From contig NZ_CP043869.1 of NCBI RefSeq assembly GCF_008630635.1, positions 2,914,501-2,978,500 of the forward strand: DNA of 64,000 nt, read 5' to 3'. This document shows positions 28,204 to 38,795 of this stretch, in pieces. The first letter of the stretch is position 1. Each line of letters begins with the position of its first letter. Under the pieces are notes generated by a model that did no database searches, was not told where the DNA came from, and saw only the letters and a program-made list of their open reading frames with translations. Both the position numbers and the translations under genes were made by a program. The stretch is from Neptunomonas concharum (GTDB lineage: Bacteria > Pseudomonadota > Gammaproteobacteria > Pseudomonadales > Balneatricaceae).

Positions 28204-28563
28204 ATGGCTGTTACACTCTATGGTATTAAAAACTGCGACACCATTAAGAAAGCACGCAAGTGGTTAGAGGCTCAGCAGATCGACTATAGCTTTCACGATT
28301 TTAGAGTCGATGGCTTAGACACCAATCTGCTGGAGCAGTGGTTTGCCGACGTAGGTTGGGAAACACTGCTCAACAAACGAGGCACCACATGGCGACAGCT
28401 TTCTGAAGAGATTAAAAGCAGCATCAATGAAGCCTCTGCGCGCCAGCTAATGTTGGATAATCCAGCCATTATCAAACGCCCTGTTCTGGATACAGGTAGC
28501 GAGCGTCATGTAGGCTTTAGTGAGGCAAGCTATCAAACCTATTTTAAACATCAGACGTCATAG
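28204..28563 (+). CDS. ArsC/Spx-family protein (YffB-like)
   Basis: 119-aa thioredoxin-fold protein with one active-site-like cysteine in [17 protein letters not shown], followed by DFRVDGLD and the [12 protein letters not shown] and [10 protein letters not shown] segments of the ArsC/YffB group. It lacks the arsenate reductase CX5R details that I would need for an arsenate claim. Homologues sit between dapC and dapD in Pseudomonas-type operons. Four nt after dapC and 12 nt before dapD. Likely glutathione-dependent thiol reductase; substrate unknown. Confidence 0.9.
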   Translation: MAVTLYGIKNCDTIKKARKWLEAQQIDYSFHDFRVDGLDTNLLEQWFADVGWETLLNKRGTTWRQLSEEIKSSINEASARQLMLDNPAIIKRPVLDTGSERHVGFSEASYQTYFKHQTS

Positions 28564-28575
28564 ACGGAGAATATT

Positions 28576-29607
28576 ATGAGTTATTTTGCTTTTGGCCTAG
28601 GTATCGGCACCCAATCTTCAGCGGGTGATTGGCTGGAAATTTACTACAACAAACCCGTCTTAAACCCTTCAGAGGCATTGATCAATGCCGTTTCTGACAT
28701 TATCGGTTATGAGGGTGGCGATGCAGCAATCGAAATCTGCGAAGCACAACTGAAAGCTCTGGAAGCGGCTTTCCTCAGTGTTGATGCGGAAGATCAAGCT
28801 GAAGTGGTTGAGATCCTCAAGGGTACACAGCAGCCGATGATCATGACGATTCTGGCCACTGATTCAGCACCCGCGACCACTGCCGAAGTTTACCTAAAAT
28901 TAGCACTGCTTTCGCACCGTTTGGTCAAACCTCATGGTACAGACTTATCCGGTATGTTTGGTTTACTACCGAATGTTGCTTGGACCAGCGAAGGCGCTAT
29001 CGCTCTAGAAGATCTGCCTCGCCGCCAGCTGGCCGCTCGTGCTCAGGGCCGTATTCTAAACGTCCAGTCCGTCGATAAGTTCCCACAAATGACAAACTAC
29101 GTTGTACCAGCAGGTATCCGTGTTGGTGATGCTTCCCGTATCCGTTTAGGCGCTTATGTGGGTGAAGGTACAACCGTCATGCACGAAGGCTTTATCAACT
29201 TTAATGCCGGTACAATGGGTGTCAGCATGGTTGAAGGGCGAATCTCTGCGGGTGTTGTAGTAGGTAACGGTTCTGATCTAGGTGGCGGCTGCTCAACCAT
29301 GGGCACACTGTCTGGCGGCAACAATGTTGTTATCTCTGTTGGCGAAAACTGCCTACTCGGCGCTAACGCAGGTCTAGGCTTACCTTTGGGTGATCGCTGC
29401 ACCATCGAAGCAGGCTTATACGTAACAGGCGGATCGAAAGTGACCGTACTTGATGATCAGAATAATGAAGTCGATACCGTTAAAGCTGCTGAGCTTGCTG
29501 GTAAATCAGACCTGCTATTCCGCCGGAATTCACAGAATGGGCGCATCGAAGTAAAAACCAATAAGTCTGCGATTGAACTTAACGCAGAACTTCACAAGCA
29601 CAACTAA
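28576..29607 (+). CDS. dapD: 2,3,4,5-tetrahydropyridine-2,6-dicarboxylate N-succinyltransferase (long type)
   Basis: 343-aa acyltransferase that adds succinyl from succinyl-CoA to tetrahydrodipicolinate. It is the long gammaproteobacterial form (about 344 aa in Pseudomonas) rather than the 274-aa enterobacterial form. The C-terminal two-thirds contains the left-handed beta-helix hexapeptide repeats: VPAGIRVGDASRIRLGAYVG, GTMGVSMVEGRISAGVVVG, GGGCSTMGTLSGG and NCLLGANAGLGLPLGDRC. Supplies the substrate of DapC encoded two genes upstream. Confidence 0.95.
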   Translation: MSYFAFGLGIGTQSSAGDWLEIYYNKPVLNPSEALINAVSDIIGYEGGDAAIEICEAQLKALEAAFLSVDAEDQAEVVEILKGTQQPMIMTILATDSAPATTAEVYLKLALLSHRLVKPHGTDLSGMFGLLPNVAWTSEGAIALEDLPRRQLAARAQGRILNVQSVDKFPQMTNYVVPAGIRVGDASRIRLGAYVGEGTTVMHEGFINFNAGTMGVSMVEGRISAGVVVGNGSDLGGGCSTMGTLSGGNNVVISVGENCLLGANAGLGLPLGDRCTIEAGLYVTGGSKVTVLDDQNNEVDTVKAAELAGKSDLLFRRNSQNGRIEVKTNKSAIELNAELHKHN

Positions 29608-30807
<1,200 letters not shown>

Positions 30808-30813
30808 GCACGG

Positions 30814-31653
30814 ATGAGCCTACCCTCTCCTCTATTTCGTTGCCCAGTGTGTCAGGAGCCCCTGATACAAAAAGAGCGGACGCTGGCGTGTAACCAGCGC
30901 CATAGCTACGATCAGGCCAAGCAAGGCTATTGGAACCTTTTACTGGTACAGCGTAAACGCTCTAAGGATCCAGGGGATAATCCCGAGATGGTTTCGGCGC
31001 GTTCGCGCTTTTTGGATCAACAGCACTATAAACCCCTAGCGGAGGCGGTCTGCCGTATCGCTTTAGAGCAACTGAAAGACACCCCCTCCCCAAAGGTGCT
31101 GGATATGGGGTGTGGAGAGGGCTACTACACAGAGCACGTAGCTAATGCACTGTTTACAAAAACACCCTCCCTTATTGGCCTTGATATATCCAAACATGCA
31201 ATCAAAGCGGCATGTAAACGCACCAAAGCGGTCCACTGGCTTGTCGCCTCAGGGGCAGAGATGCCTGTACCTGAATCAAGTCAGGATCTGCTGCTCGTGA
31301 TGTTCAGCCGCGTCATGCCGGAGCCTTTCGCCAAAGTCGTCAAACACGGGGGAACACTGATACTGGTATGGCCAGCTCAGCAGCATCTCATTGAGCTAAG
31401 GCAGGCTATCTATTCGCAGATCAAAACCTCTAATTTTAACCCTGTGGCAGACCTCGACCTTTATTTTGAATGCCAGCGTCAAGACAAATTAACCTTTCAA
31501 TTCGCCCTCGATGACAACGATGATATTGAAGCGCTGTTATCCATGACGCCTCACAGCCAACGTATGGCCCCCGATAACCGTGCTCGCTTGCTAGACCAGA
31601 AACCGCTTCATCTGACCTTTGACGTTAATATCGGAGTGTTCAGTAGACGATGA
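30814..31653 (+). CDS. rlmA: 23S rRNA (guanine-N1) methyltransferase RlmA-like
   Basis: 279-aa SAM-dependent methyltransferase. An N-terminal zinc finger uses Cys10, Cys13, Cys26 and His30 (FRCPVCQEPL … LACNQRHSYD), followed by GYWNLLLVQRKRSKDPGDNPEM, the RlmA hallmark, and the SAM motif VLDMGCGEGYYTEH. RlmA(I) methylates G745 in helix 35 of 23S rRNA. Six nt after dapE, so probably cotranscribed. Its stop overlaps the next gene in ATGA. Confidence 0.92.
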   Translation: MSLPSPLFRCPVCQEPLIQKERTLACNQRHSYDQAKQGYWNLLLVQRKRSKDPGDNPEMVSARSRFLDQQHYKPLAEAVCRIALEQLKDTPSPKVLDMGCGEGYYTEHVANALFTKTPSLIGLDISKHAIKAACKRTKAVHWLVASGAEMPVPESSQDLLLVMFSRVMPEPFAKVVKHGGTLILVWPAQQHLIELRQAIYSQIKTSNFNPVADLDLYFECQRQDKLTFQFALDDNDDIEALLSMTPHSQRMAPDNRARLLDQKPLHLTFDVNIGVFSRR

Positions 31654-31928
31654 GGTGGCAGAAGCTCAAAGCACGATTAGTTAAGCAGGCGGATAACGTT
31701 CAGCAAAACCTGACTTGGCTCCTGTCGGGCTTTGGTTTGTGTATGCTTGGCTTATTTTTAGTGGTGATGGCCGAATACTTGTTTGGCCAATCCCTGAAGC
31801 AAGAGCTGGTTGCGTTATTGGGGTTGATTATGGTTGTGGCAGGTATCCTGCTCGCCGCAACAGGCTATATCAGCCTCAGCCTGTTGCGTATATTTCGCTT
31901 TCTTCAAAACGAAGATAAGCAGGATTGA
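31650..31928 (+). CDS. Small two-helix membrane protein
   Basis: 92-aa protein with a short basic N-terminus (MRWQKLKARLVKQ) and two TM helices (about residues 25-46 and 52-75, the second being LVALLGLIMVVAGILLAATG). The C-terminus is polar. Family not recognised. Coupled to rlmA by the ATGA overlap and last gene of the dap run. Confidence 0.82.
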   Translation: MRWQKLKARLVKQADNVQQNLTWLLSGFGLCMLGLFLVVMAEYLFGQSLKQELVALLGLIMVVAGILLAATGYISLSLLRIFRFLQNEDKQD

Positions 31929-31943
31929 TCACCGCTCAATCAA

Positions 31944-33263
31944 TTACATCGGCATCGGCTGCCCATTTAGCGTCGCCTCACCCTTATTAATCTTCAACTC
32001 AGCGCGATAGTCACCCTCTGGTGTCTTTTGAAGAAAACCCATATCGACCATTCGCTCAAGCTGCTCAGGGTTGTAATCTGGTAACTGATTCACCATAGCC
32101 GCAGGAAACTGAGCGGTAGCATCCAGCGTAAGGTACTGAATCGCCGCCGTTGGCATCATCATCACATCGGATACTTTAAAAGGCGCCAACTCAAGAGCAG
32201 CGTTTGCCTCAGCCTTGAGCTCCCCCTGGCGCACAGACAGATCTTCAATCTGAGCCTGAATACCTTTTAGTGTCAATTGATCTGCTGCACCAGCCAATGC
32301 GTCCATCTGCTGCATCATCGCTTCTTGATCTTCAGGGTTAAGCTGGTTTAACTGTTCCACCAGCCCTCTGGTTGCTTCGGTATCTAAGTTAAACGAGATC
32401 CCAAAGTTTGCATCATTAAAAGAGAACGCCTGTTCCTCTTTGGTTGCCTCAATGCTACCAGCACTGTACACCACCCGCGTTAACATTCGATCCTCTTCCG
32501 GCTGTTGACTTACCATCAATACAAGATCGTTTACCGCAAAATTACCCTCTTGTGTTTTTAGATCAATGTTCTTCACATTGAACAAGGCCTCAAGAGACTC
32601 AGCCATCAATGCTTGAAACGGATCCTCATGGTCCAAAACACCACTTTCAGTACCACTGATACCTTGCACAGCCAGTTGTCCATCTTCACCCACTACACCT
32701 GAGTCTTGCATGGCAAAGTCCAGAGTGAAGTCCCTGCCATCTTGTGAGTAATCTAATGTGACCGCACCGATAGTTGCTTCGTCACCACTGTCTTCATCTT
32801 TGACAATGAATTTATCGGTGTTTATCACAGCATCAACTGACATCTGCTGAGAAAATGGACTAAAACGCTGAAAAGATTCAATACTGATGGGGGCAACGGC
32901 GTGGTTAGCCTGAACAGACTTAAGCTTAGAAGCCAGCTCCCCCTCGGCCAAGGTAACAACGGAGTCAGCACCTAAAAAGCGATGCTTAACAAGCACATCA
33001 AACGGTACTTCTCGTGTGCCTATAAGCTCAGCAAACTCATCTGAAGTGGAAGCTAACGTATAGGTAATACGATAATGAGAGGAGAAAAAACCCAACTGCG
33101 GCTCATTATGAATAAATCCCTGTCCCTGAACGGCAGTTTGTGCTTTCTCCATAGCTGTTTCCATATATTGGGAAGCCTGCTGGCCAGAGAAGTACACCCC
33201 ACCCAGATATATTCCCGAAGCAGCCAATACGCCAATAGCCCCCATAACCATACTTTTTTTCAT
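31944..33263 (-). CDS. DUF945/YdgA-family protein
   Basis: 439-aa protein with an N-terminal signal or anchor (MKKSMVMGAIGVLAASGIYLGGV, about residues 5-25) and a long periplasmic part. Recognisable YdgA-like features are the early YMETAMEKAQTAVQGQGFI region, the repeated 'SVDAVINTDKFIVKD' type strands and a C-terminal ATLNGQPMP. The family is widespread in gammaproteobacteria and has no settled function. It converges with the small membrane protein gene. Confidence 0.87.
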   Translation of the reverse strand: MKKSMVMGAIGVLAASGIYLGGVYFSGQQASQYMETAMEKAQTAVQGQGFIHNEPQLGFFSSHYRITYTLASTSDEFAELIGTREVPFDVLVKHRFLGADSVVTLAEGELASKLKSVQANHAVAPISIESFQRFSPFSQQMSVDAVINTDKFIVKDEDSGDEATIGAVTLDYSQDGRDFTLDFAMQDSGVVGEDGQLAVQGISGTESGVLDHEDPFQALMAESLEALFNVKNIDLKTQEGNFAVNDLVLMVSQQPEEDRMLTRVVYSAGSIEATKEEQAFSFNDANFGISFNLDTEATRGLVEQLNQLNPEDQEAMMQQMDALAGAADQLTLKGIQAQIEDLSVRQGELKAEANAALELAPFKVSDVMMMPTAAIQYLTLDATAQFPAAMVNQLPDYNPEQLERMVDMGFLQKTPEGDYRAELKINKGEATLNGQPMPM

Positions 33264-33414
33264 CGTTCATCCTGATACCAGATTAAATGTCAGCAAAGGA
33301 TACCTTATCTCTACCAAAATGGAATCAAGGGGGAGACGCTTTTCTCCTTGATCATGCCCTTCAAGCAACGCATACTGACCGCCTCTAGCCACCCTATTCT
33401 GAAGCACATACGTT

Positions 33415-33801
33415 ATGACCCAAGAGCGCCACCCAGATATCGAAATTTATGTTAAAAGCTGTTCGATCAGCCAAATCGAAACTTGGTTTTCAGAGCTGAG
33501 CGACACTTGGCAACATGAATTTTCTCAAGGCGTAACGCACGAGTATAAGTTATCTATTGAGGGCAAACAGATCCCCGTACTGATCCATGAAAAGGTGGCA
33601 GGAAAAGCGTGGAGCAGCATCTGGTTTAAATCAGATGAAACCCCTTGGTTTAAAGATCTGGATTGTGCCCGAGTAGCGGCTGTCGCTTTAGCAACCCAAG
33701 TGCGCTGTATTGCCGGTGGCTGGAAGAGCGGCGATGACCCCGACGAATGGTGGAAGATAGAAGGCGACGAAGAAGCCCTGATTCAATGGGCGACTAACTA
33801 G
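33415..33801 (+). CDS. Conserved-looking hypothetical protein
   Basis: 128-aa soluble acidic protein: an IEIYVKSCSISQIETWFSEL start, LSIEGKQIPVLIHEKVAGKAW in the middle and a Trp-rich WKSGDDPDEWWKIEGDEEAL end. Alternating beta strands and helices; no motif I know. It has no clear ribosome site in front of the ATG at 33415. Its end overlaps by 8 nt the convergent permease gene. Confidence 0.75.
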   Translation: MTQERHPDIEIYVKSCSISQIETWFSELSDTWQHEFSQGVTHEYKLSIEGKQIPVLIHEKVAGKAWSSIWFKSDETPWFKDLDCARVAAVALATQVRCIAGGWKSGDDPDEWWKIEGDEEALIQWATN

Positions 33802-34687
33802 CGTTACGTCTTGCACTGTATTGCTGATAACTTACGGCCAATACAATAAGCACTAACCCCACAAAGGTTGATATGCCAATCTCTTCCCCAAGAATATAGT
33901 GGATTAATATCAGTGATAAGAATGGCGATAGAAAGATCAAATTACTGACTCGGCTAGTATACGTAGCAAGCTTCATAGCATTCATCCAGAGTATAAATGT
34001 GACCCCCATTTCGAAAACGCCCACATAGATAGCACTTAACATTCCCTCTGTATTCAAAGGGATACCATCCCACCACCATGCAGCTAACAACACCAACGGG
34101 GTGCCATGTACAAAACAGAGCAATAATGAAACATCAGCAGGCGCTTTGTTCTGAACATTTAGTATCCAATAGAGTGCCCAGATCACTGTACTCAACAAAG
34201 CAAGCAACACACCTAAACCACTATCAAACTGCAGTCCAAGCAGGTCACCTCGGGTCGAAATAATTAACACCCCAAAGTAGCCCAGCACCAACGCAATAAT
34301 ATCAGCTCGGTGTAATTTCTGACCGAGAAGTGGCACCGCCAAAAGGGAAAGCACTAACGCCCATGTATAGTTCAAGGGCTGGGCCTGCTGAGCAGGCAGC
34401 AAGTTATAAGCCTGAAAGAGAATCACGTAGTACAGCAGAGGATTAATGGCACCTAGCAGTAAAAAACGCCATGGAGCCGCCCGCCAGTAGCGCAAAATCG
34501 AGTGCAAGGAATGTTTATAGAGCGTCACTACCAGCAAAAGCACCAGCGACGTCATGCTGGCGATAGCCAATAATTGTAATGGGGTCAAATGCTGCAAAGC
34601 GAGTTTGAAAGCCGTCGCAACAGTAGACCAAAGCAAAACGGCCACTAGACCCAAAGCCATAGCTTTAGACTGATTTTTGTCTTCCAT
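33794..34687 (-). CDS. EamA/DMT-family transporter
   Basis: 297-aa inner-membrane permease with ten predicted TM helices in two EamA repeats (about residues 8-135 and 150-285). Typical points are LLWSTVATAFKLAL in TM1, PLLYYVILFQAYNLLPAQQAQPLNYT and the second-repeat start LLALLSTVIWALYWIL. The family exports amino acids and metabolites; substrate unknown. Confidence 0.9.
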   Translation of the reverse strand: MEDKNQSKAMALGLVAVLLWSTVATAFKLALQHLTPLQLLAIASMTSLVLLLVVTLYKHSLHSILRYWRAAPWRFLLLGAINPLLYYVILFQAYNLLPAQQAQPLNYTWALVLSLLAVPLLGQKLHRADIIALVLGYFGVLIISTRGDLLGLQFDSGLGVLLALLSTVIWALYWILNVQNKAPADVSLLLCFVHGTPLVLLAAWWWDGIPLNTEGMLSAIYVGVFEMGVTFILWMNAMKLATYTSRVSNLIFLSPFLSLILIHYILGEEIGISTFVGLVLIVLAVSYQQYSARRNAS

Positions 34688-34735
34688 TATCTAATGGCCT
34701 ATAAAAAGTGCATATAGTGTCAGAACGACAACAGA

Positions 34736-35182
34736 TTAAGCAAGTACAGAAACACGCGATTCAGAAATGTGATTGAGCATCAATTTACCCGCTGACATTA
34801 AGCTCATCTTAGCGAACTCGTCAGCAATATTAGTTCTGTTTTGAGGGGCTTGAGCACGCGTGAAAATATGACTATTCACATAAGCAAAATCACCCGGCAA
34901 ATTATCGTTAACTGCATGGTTTAATCGACCAACCAACTCTGGCGTATGCAGTTCATCAACAGTGGGGTAAGTAACAGCATCAGGCAACGTAAACTCACCT
35001 GACGCATTGGAAGAGCCGCTCTCACTTAAATGAGGTGCAAACACGCCACCGCCGCTTTCACGATTGGTAGAGATAAGACTAAGCAACATGGCGAACTGCG
35101 CACCATGAGAAGACTGCACCGCCTGAGGCAGTGAAGAGGTGTACGTTTCAATCCTCGATTGTATGCTGTCAGTCTGTATCAT
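34736..35182 (-). CDS. Hypothetical protein
   Basis: 148-aa cytosolic protein with a helical N-terminus (IQSRIETYTSSLPQAVQSSH), a low-complexity Gly/Ser middle (about residues 45-65) and a C-terminal helical DEFAKMSLMSAGKLMLNHISESR. No signal peptide or known motif. It lies 48 nt upstream of the permease on the same strand. Ribosome site weak. Codon frame is open and free of obvious rivals, so I keep it with moderate confidence. Confidence 0.65.
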   Translation of the reverse strand: MIQTDSIQSRIETYTSSLPQAVQSSHGAQFAMLLSLISTNRESGGGVFAPHLSESGSSNASGEFTLPDAVTYPTVDELHTPELVGRLNHAVNDNLPGDFAYVNSHIFTRAQAPQNRTNIADEFAKMSLMSAGKLMLNHISESRVSVLA

Positions 35183-35477
35183 CTGAGATTCGCTATACGC
35201 TGGTTACTTCTGTTATCGGCTGTACAATCTAGTGCTTTAGGGGAAATTGCCTGAGAGTAACCAGAAGGAGTTAAGGAAGCTGCGAACTACTGTCCATAAG
35301 TATCATTAATCGCTAAAAACTCTACAACATAGGACAACGCAAGATCAACAACAAAGACAACGAGCTATAAAATCATTAATAATGCAGCCATTCGAACAGC
35401 GTTTTGAAAGCCAGTATCAGAGTCAAATAAGGGCACAAGTATGCTCGTATTTTCCCTAGCGCCTTAAAGGAAACCCG
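35183..35477. other. Intergenic region, nothing identified
   Basis: 295 nt between tamB (end) and the 148-aa gene (start). It should contain the promoter of the latter. I see no clear terminator, RNA gene, Fur-like or FNR-like site. Confidence 0.5.
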
Positions 35478-38400
35478 TTAGTGTTCCAATGTATAAATCA
35501 GATCACCACCGCTGTTATTAGTACCCGTTTGGGACTCAACACTCCAGCGCTTACTAAGCTGGTAGCGCATCAAAAAAGTACTACCCGGCTCTAGAACACC
35601 TACACCATATTTTACATACAATTTTGGGGAGAGGTATTTACCAATATAAAACGCCGTGCTGTTTAAAGAATCCCCCTCCAATCCAACCTCGTTCAAATCG
35701 AGCAGATCCGATAACTTTTCGGCTACGACGTTGCCCCCTTTCATGGTGAGCGCTGATGCAGCCCTAAACAACAATTCTTGCTCAGAGGCAGAGTTATTCC
35801 CAGCCCCCGGTGGTCGACCAAAGACCAGATATGAAAGTATACCGCTTTCAGGCATTGAAGGTTCCGAAAATAAAGCTAAACGTGGTTCGGATAACGTACC
35901 ACCAACTCGAGCACCAGCAATGACTTCGTCTACCTTGCGTGAAACTCTGAGATCCAGCCCTGGATTATCAACAGGCCCGCCACTAAAAACCAAACTTCCC
36001 CTCTCGATATTTAAGTCCTGCCCATAAAGACGATACTGCCCTGAAGCTACCGCCAAGCTGCCAGTAGCCCGTGTTGCGCGCCGACCATCTTCTTCAATTA
36101 GAACGCTGCCTTGCAAACGGCCTTTAAAGCCTAATGCATCCACCTCTACTTGATCTCCTAAGGTAAGGCGAATCTGCGTATCCAGATGGCGTTTAGGCAC
36201 CTCCTGTCCTGATTGATCACTCTCCTCAAGAATAACGACATCAGAAGACAAAGGATAAGAGGCCGTTGTCTTAGGTGGAAAAATATGCGCCTTAGGCACG
36301 TTTACTTCACCGCGTAATTTAATCAGGGTGGGAGTGACATCCACAGCTATCTGTGGCGAAATCCATACTTTTAACTCTTCAGTCGCTACCGCTTGCAAAC
36401 GCTCACCTTTGATTTGTATTTGCCCAGAACCATTTATAGGATCAAGCTGACCGCTCAATTGTAAAACACCATCCCCAGAACGCATCGAGCCATTGACAAG
36501 CAATGCTGAGTTACCGGCCTGATCGCGCACATCCAGCTCGATATCACCTAACTTAAGGCCTAGCGCCGGAAGTTCAGCCTCGCCTTGTTTTAATGTCAGA
36601 TAGCCCAGCATAACCGGTTCAGTCATACGTCCACGTAAACTGACTTTAGCGTCTAAACCACCCTTCACCCCTTGGAGTTGGGGTAAAAACAATGATACAA
36701 ACCCCAAATCACTCAATTCAGCTTCCATTACGCCTGAAATTTGGCCATCATCATAGAAATCCTTAACGAAGATACGCCCTTGAAGACGCCCAGCAGGCTC
36801 AACAACTGGCAACGAAAAATCAGCATTAAGCTGCCCATTTTCTCCATTTATATTAAAAGCCGATTCTCCACTGATAACTTTCAGATCACTACCGGGCAAC
36901 AACACAACACTGTTTGGAATACGCCCAGCCACTGAAAACTCGGGCTGTTCACCCAAAGCTTGTCGGAATGTTATCTGGCTTTCCAGTTTTCCTTCTACCT
37001 CTATCGCTGGTGGTATGAAAGGAGCCAGCAACCCAAGACTAAGCTGTTGAATATCAAAACGTCCCTGGCTACCTTTTTCAGCAGTCCAACGCCCTTGCCC
37101 GCATAACGCTCCGCTACCTGTGGGGATTCGCCTCCAGCAAAAATGTGCAATACTTGCCGCTTCTCTGCTGATTTCGGTGTCAACAGGCTGTTGTAAGCCC
37201 CACGAACCCAGTAGATCGTTTTGCAGATCAGCACGAAGTAATTTACCTTGCCACAGGGCTTTATCCCACGCTCCTTCTAACTCTACATCCACTTCAGCAG
37301 GACCTTGGGATAAACGTAAGGAAACCTGATGCTTTTCTACTCTCCCAACTCCTTCTACGTTAAGTGATGTCCATTGTTCACCAGCAATTGTTAATTGTTG
37401 TGCCTGAAGATCAAGTTGAGAGGGTTGACCAGCCATCAGGTTTATATCGAGATTGGCAGTGAGACGCTCAACTTTGTTATCTTCGTAAGATAATGAGTTG
37501 GCATTAATTTCAGCCACTAGTTGTAAGCTGTCTTTTGGCCCCTTTAAGGACCCTTTACCTATAAAGGCACCTTTTACATGGGGTAATACCCGCTCTAATG
37601 CGGGCATTTTGACTGCCATATTGAGATCAACTTGCTCACCCACCGTACCCGATGCGTTTAACGTTGCGCTGGCAACATTAAGCGAGAGTGTTTGAATTGA
37701 AATATCCGTGCCCTTCAACAAGCCTACGGCCTGCCCTTTTATAGGCTCACCTCTTAGTGTGCCATTGAGCAACACGTGTTCAATCTCTACTTCGAGTGGC
37801 TGTGCTACAGCTTTAGATCCTCGATTTTTTAATTGAAAGTCAACTAAACCCGACCATTCTGCCCATTGGATCCCGGGATTTAATTGCTCGCCGGTCACAT
37901 CAAGCTTCCAACTTAGAACAGGCAGCCAACTGACCTCCCCTCCCCCTTTCAGAACACCATCAAGGGTTTTTCCAGACAACTCCAAGGCAGTAAAGCCCTG
38001 ATAATTCCCCTCGGCCAGCGCACTCCACTCTCCTGCTGGAAGATCTTTCCCTTTCAGGGCGCTCTGCAGATCCAGGGAGTAGTTATCAACAGTACCATGC
38101 AAGCTAAAGGAGCCTTCACCTTGTAGCAGGGGAGTAACTGCACCTGCGGGGTATCTGAGATCTTGCCAAGCCCCAACTAGATGGAATGGGTATCGCTCTT
38201 TTGGTATCAGAGTACCTGATAGTTCAGCCTTCAGCTCAGGCAGGTCCAGCTCAAAGCGATCCACAATGATGCGCTCCCCCTGAGTATGGGATTGTAATAA
38301 CAACCTATTAACTTGCACTGGCTGTGAGGTAGTTTCTATTTCATTAGCTGGGGAAAAAGCCAACTGACTCAGTAATAGGCGATCAAGATGCAGACTCAGC

Positions 38401-38795
38401 GGCCAGGTAATCTCTGGCAAGCTCAACGTAAAGGCCGGCGTATCATTCTGGGAGGGAGCTTTGACGGGGAATATGTGTACTTCAGGCTCTTGTATATCTA
38501 TTGAGTAAATATGGGCTTTACCATGAACTAAAGCCCACGGATTCCAATCTAATCGTAACTGCTTAACCGATATATTGAGTGCATCATTCTGATAATGCAC
38601 CTGTCTTAAGGTTATTGTATCGAGCAAACGCCCCTCAACTTGCGCCACTTGGAACTCACCAGGAAGCGAGCGTTGCACCAAGCCCAGAAGTTGCTGAAGC
38701 CCATGGGTGCTGGATGAAAGGTAAAGCGCCACTAATAGAAACAATAAAATAATGACGGCAACAGCCAGCAACACTCGTCTGAATATTGACCTCAT
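35478..38795 (-). CDS. tamB: Translocation and assembly module subunit TamB
   Basis: 1105-aa AsmA/TamB-type protein. An N-terminal TM anchor (about residues 8-28) precedes a very long beta-rich periplasmic region of the bridge-forming type. A C-terminal DUF490/TamB domain holds GQYRLYGQDLNIERGSLVFSGG, NPGLDLRVSRKV, LSYLVFGRPPG and KYLSPKLYVKYGVGVLEPGS. Somewhat shorter than E. coli TamB (1259 aa). It overlaps tamA by 4 nt. Works with TamA in autotransporter assembly and inter-membrane phospholipid transport. Confidence 0.94.
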   Translation of the reverse strand: MRSIFRRVLLAVAVIILLFLLVALYLSSSTHGLQQLLGLVQRSLPGEFQVAQVEGRLLDTITLRQVHYQNDALNISVKQLRLDWNPWALVHGKAHIYSIDIQEPEVHIFPVKAPSQNDTPAFTLSLPEITWPLSLHLDRLLLSQLAFSPANEIETTSQPVQVNRLLLQSHTQGERIIVDRFELDLPELKAELSGTLIPKERYPFHLVGAWQDLRYPAGAVTPLLQGEGSFSLHGTVDNYSLDLQSALKGKDLPAGEWSALAEGNYQGFTALELSGKTLDGVLKGGGEVSWLPVLSWKLDVTGEQLNPGIQWAEWSGLVDFQLKNRGSKAVAQPLEVEIEHVLLNGTLRGEPIKGQAVGLLKGTDISIQTLSLNVASATLNASGTVGEQVDLNMAVKMPALERVLPHVKGAFIGKGSLKGPKDSLQLVAEINANSLSYEDNKVERLTANLDINLMAGQPSQLDLQAQQLTIAGEQWTSLNVEGVGRVEKHQVSLRLSQGPAEVDVELEGAWDKALWQGKLLRADLQNDLLGSWGLQQPVDTEISREAASIAHFCWRRIPTGSGALCGQGRWTAEKGSQGRFDIQQLSLGLLAPFIPPAIEVEGKLESQITFRQALGEQPEFSVAGRIPNSVVLLPGSDLKVISGESAFNINGENGQLNADFSLPVVEPAGRLQGRIFVKDFYDDGQISGVMEAELSDLGFVSLFLPQLQGVKGGLDAKVSLRGRMTEPVMLGYLTLKQGEAELPALGLKLGDIELDVRDQAGNSALLVNGSMRSGDGVLQLSGQLDPINGSGQIQIKGERLQAVATEELKVWISPQIAVDVTPTLIKLRGEVNVPKAHIFPPKTTASYPLSSDVVILEESDQSGQEVPKRHLDTQIRLTLGDQVEVDALGFKGRLQGSVLIEEDGRRATRATGSLAVASGQYRLYGQDLNIERGSLVFSGGPVDNPGLDLRVSRKVDEVIAGARVGGTLSEPRLALFSEPSMPESGILSYLVFGRPPGAGNNSASEQELLFRAASALTMKGGNVVAEKLSDLLDLNEVGLEGDSLNSTAFYIGKYLSPKLYVKYGVGVLEPGSTFLMRYQLSKRWSVESQTGTNNSGGDLIYTLEH

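Noticed and set aside
28204-28563. Arsenate reductase call for the ArsC-family gene
   Set aside because: Sequence and operon position match YffB-type proteins; there are no ars genes nearby.
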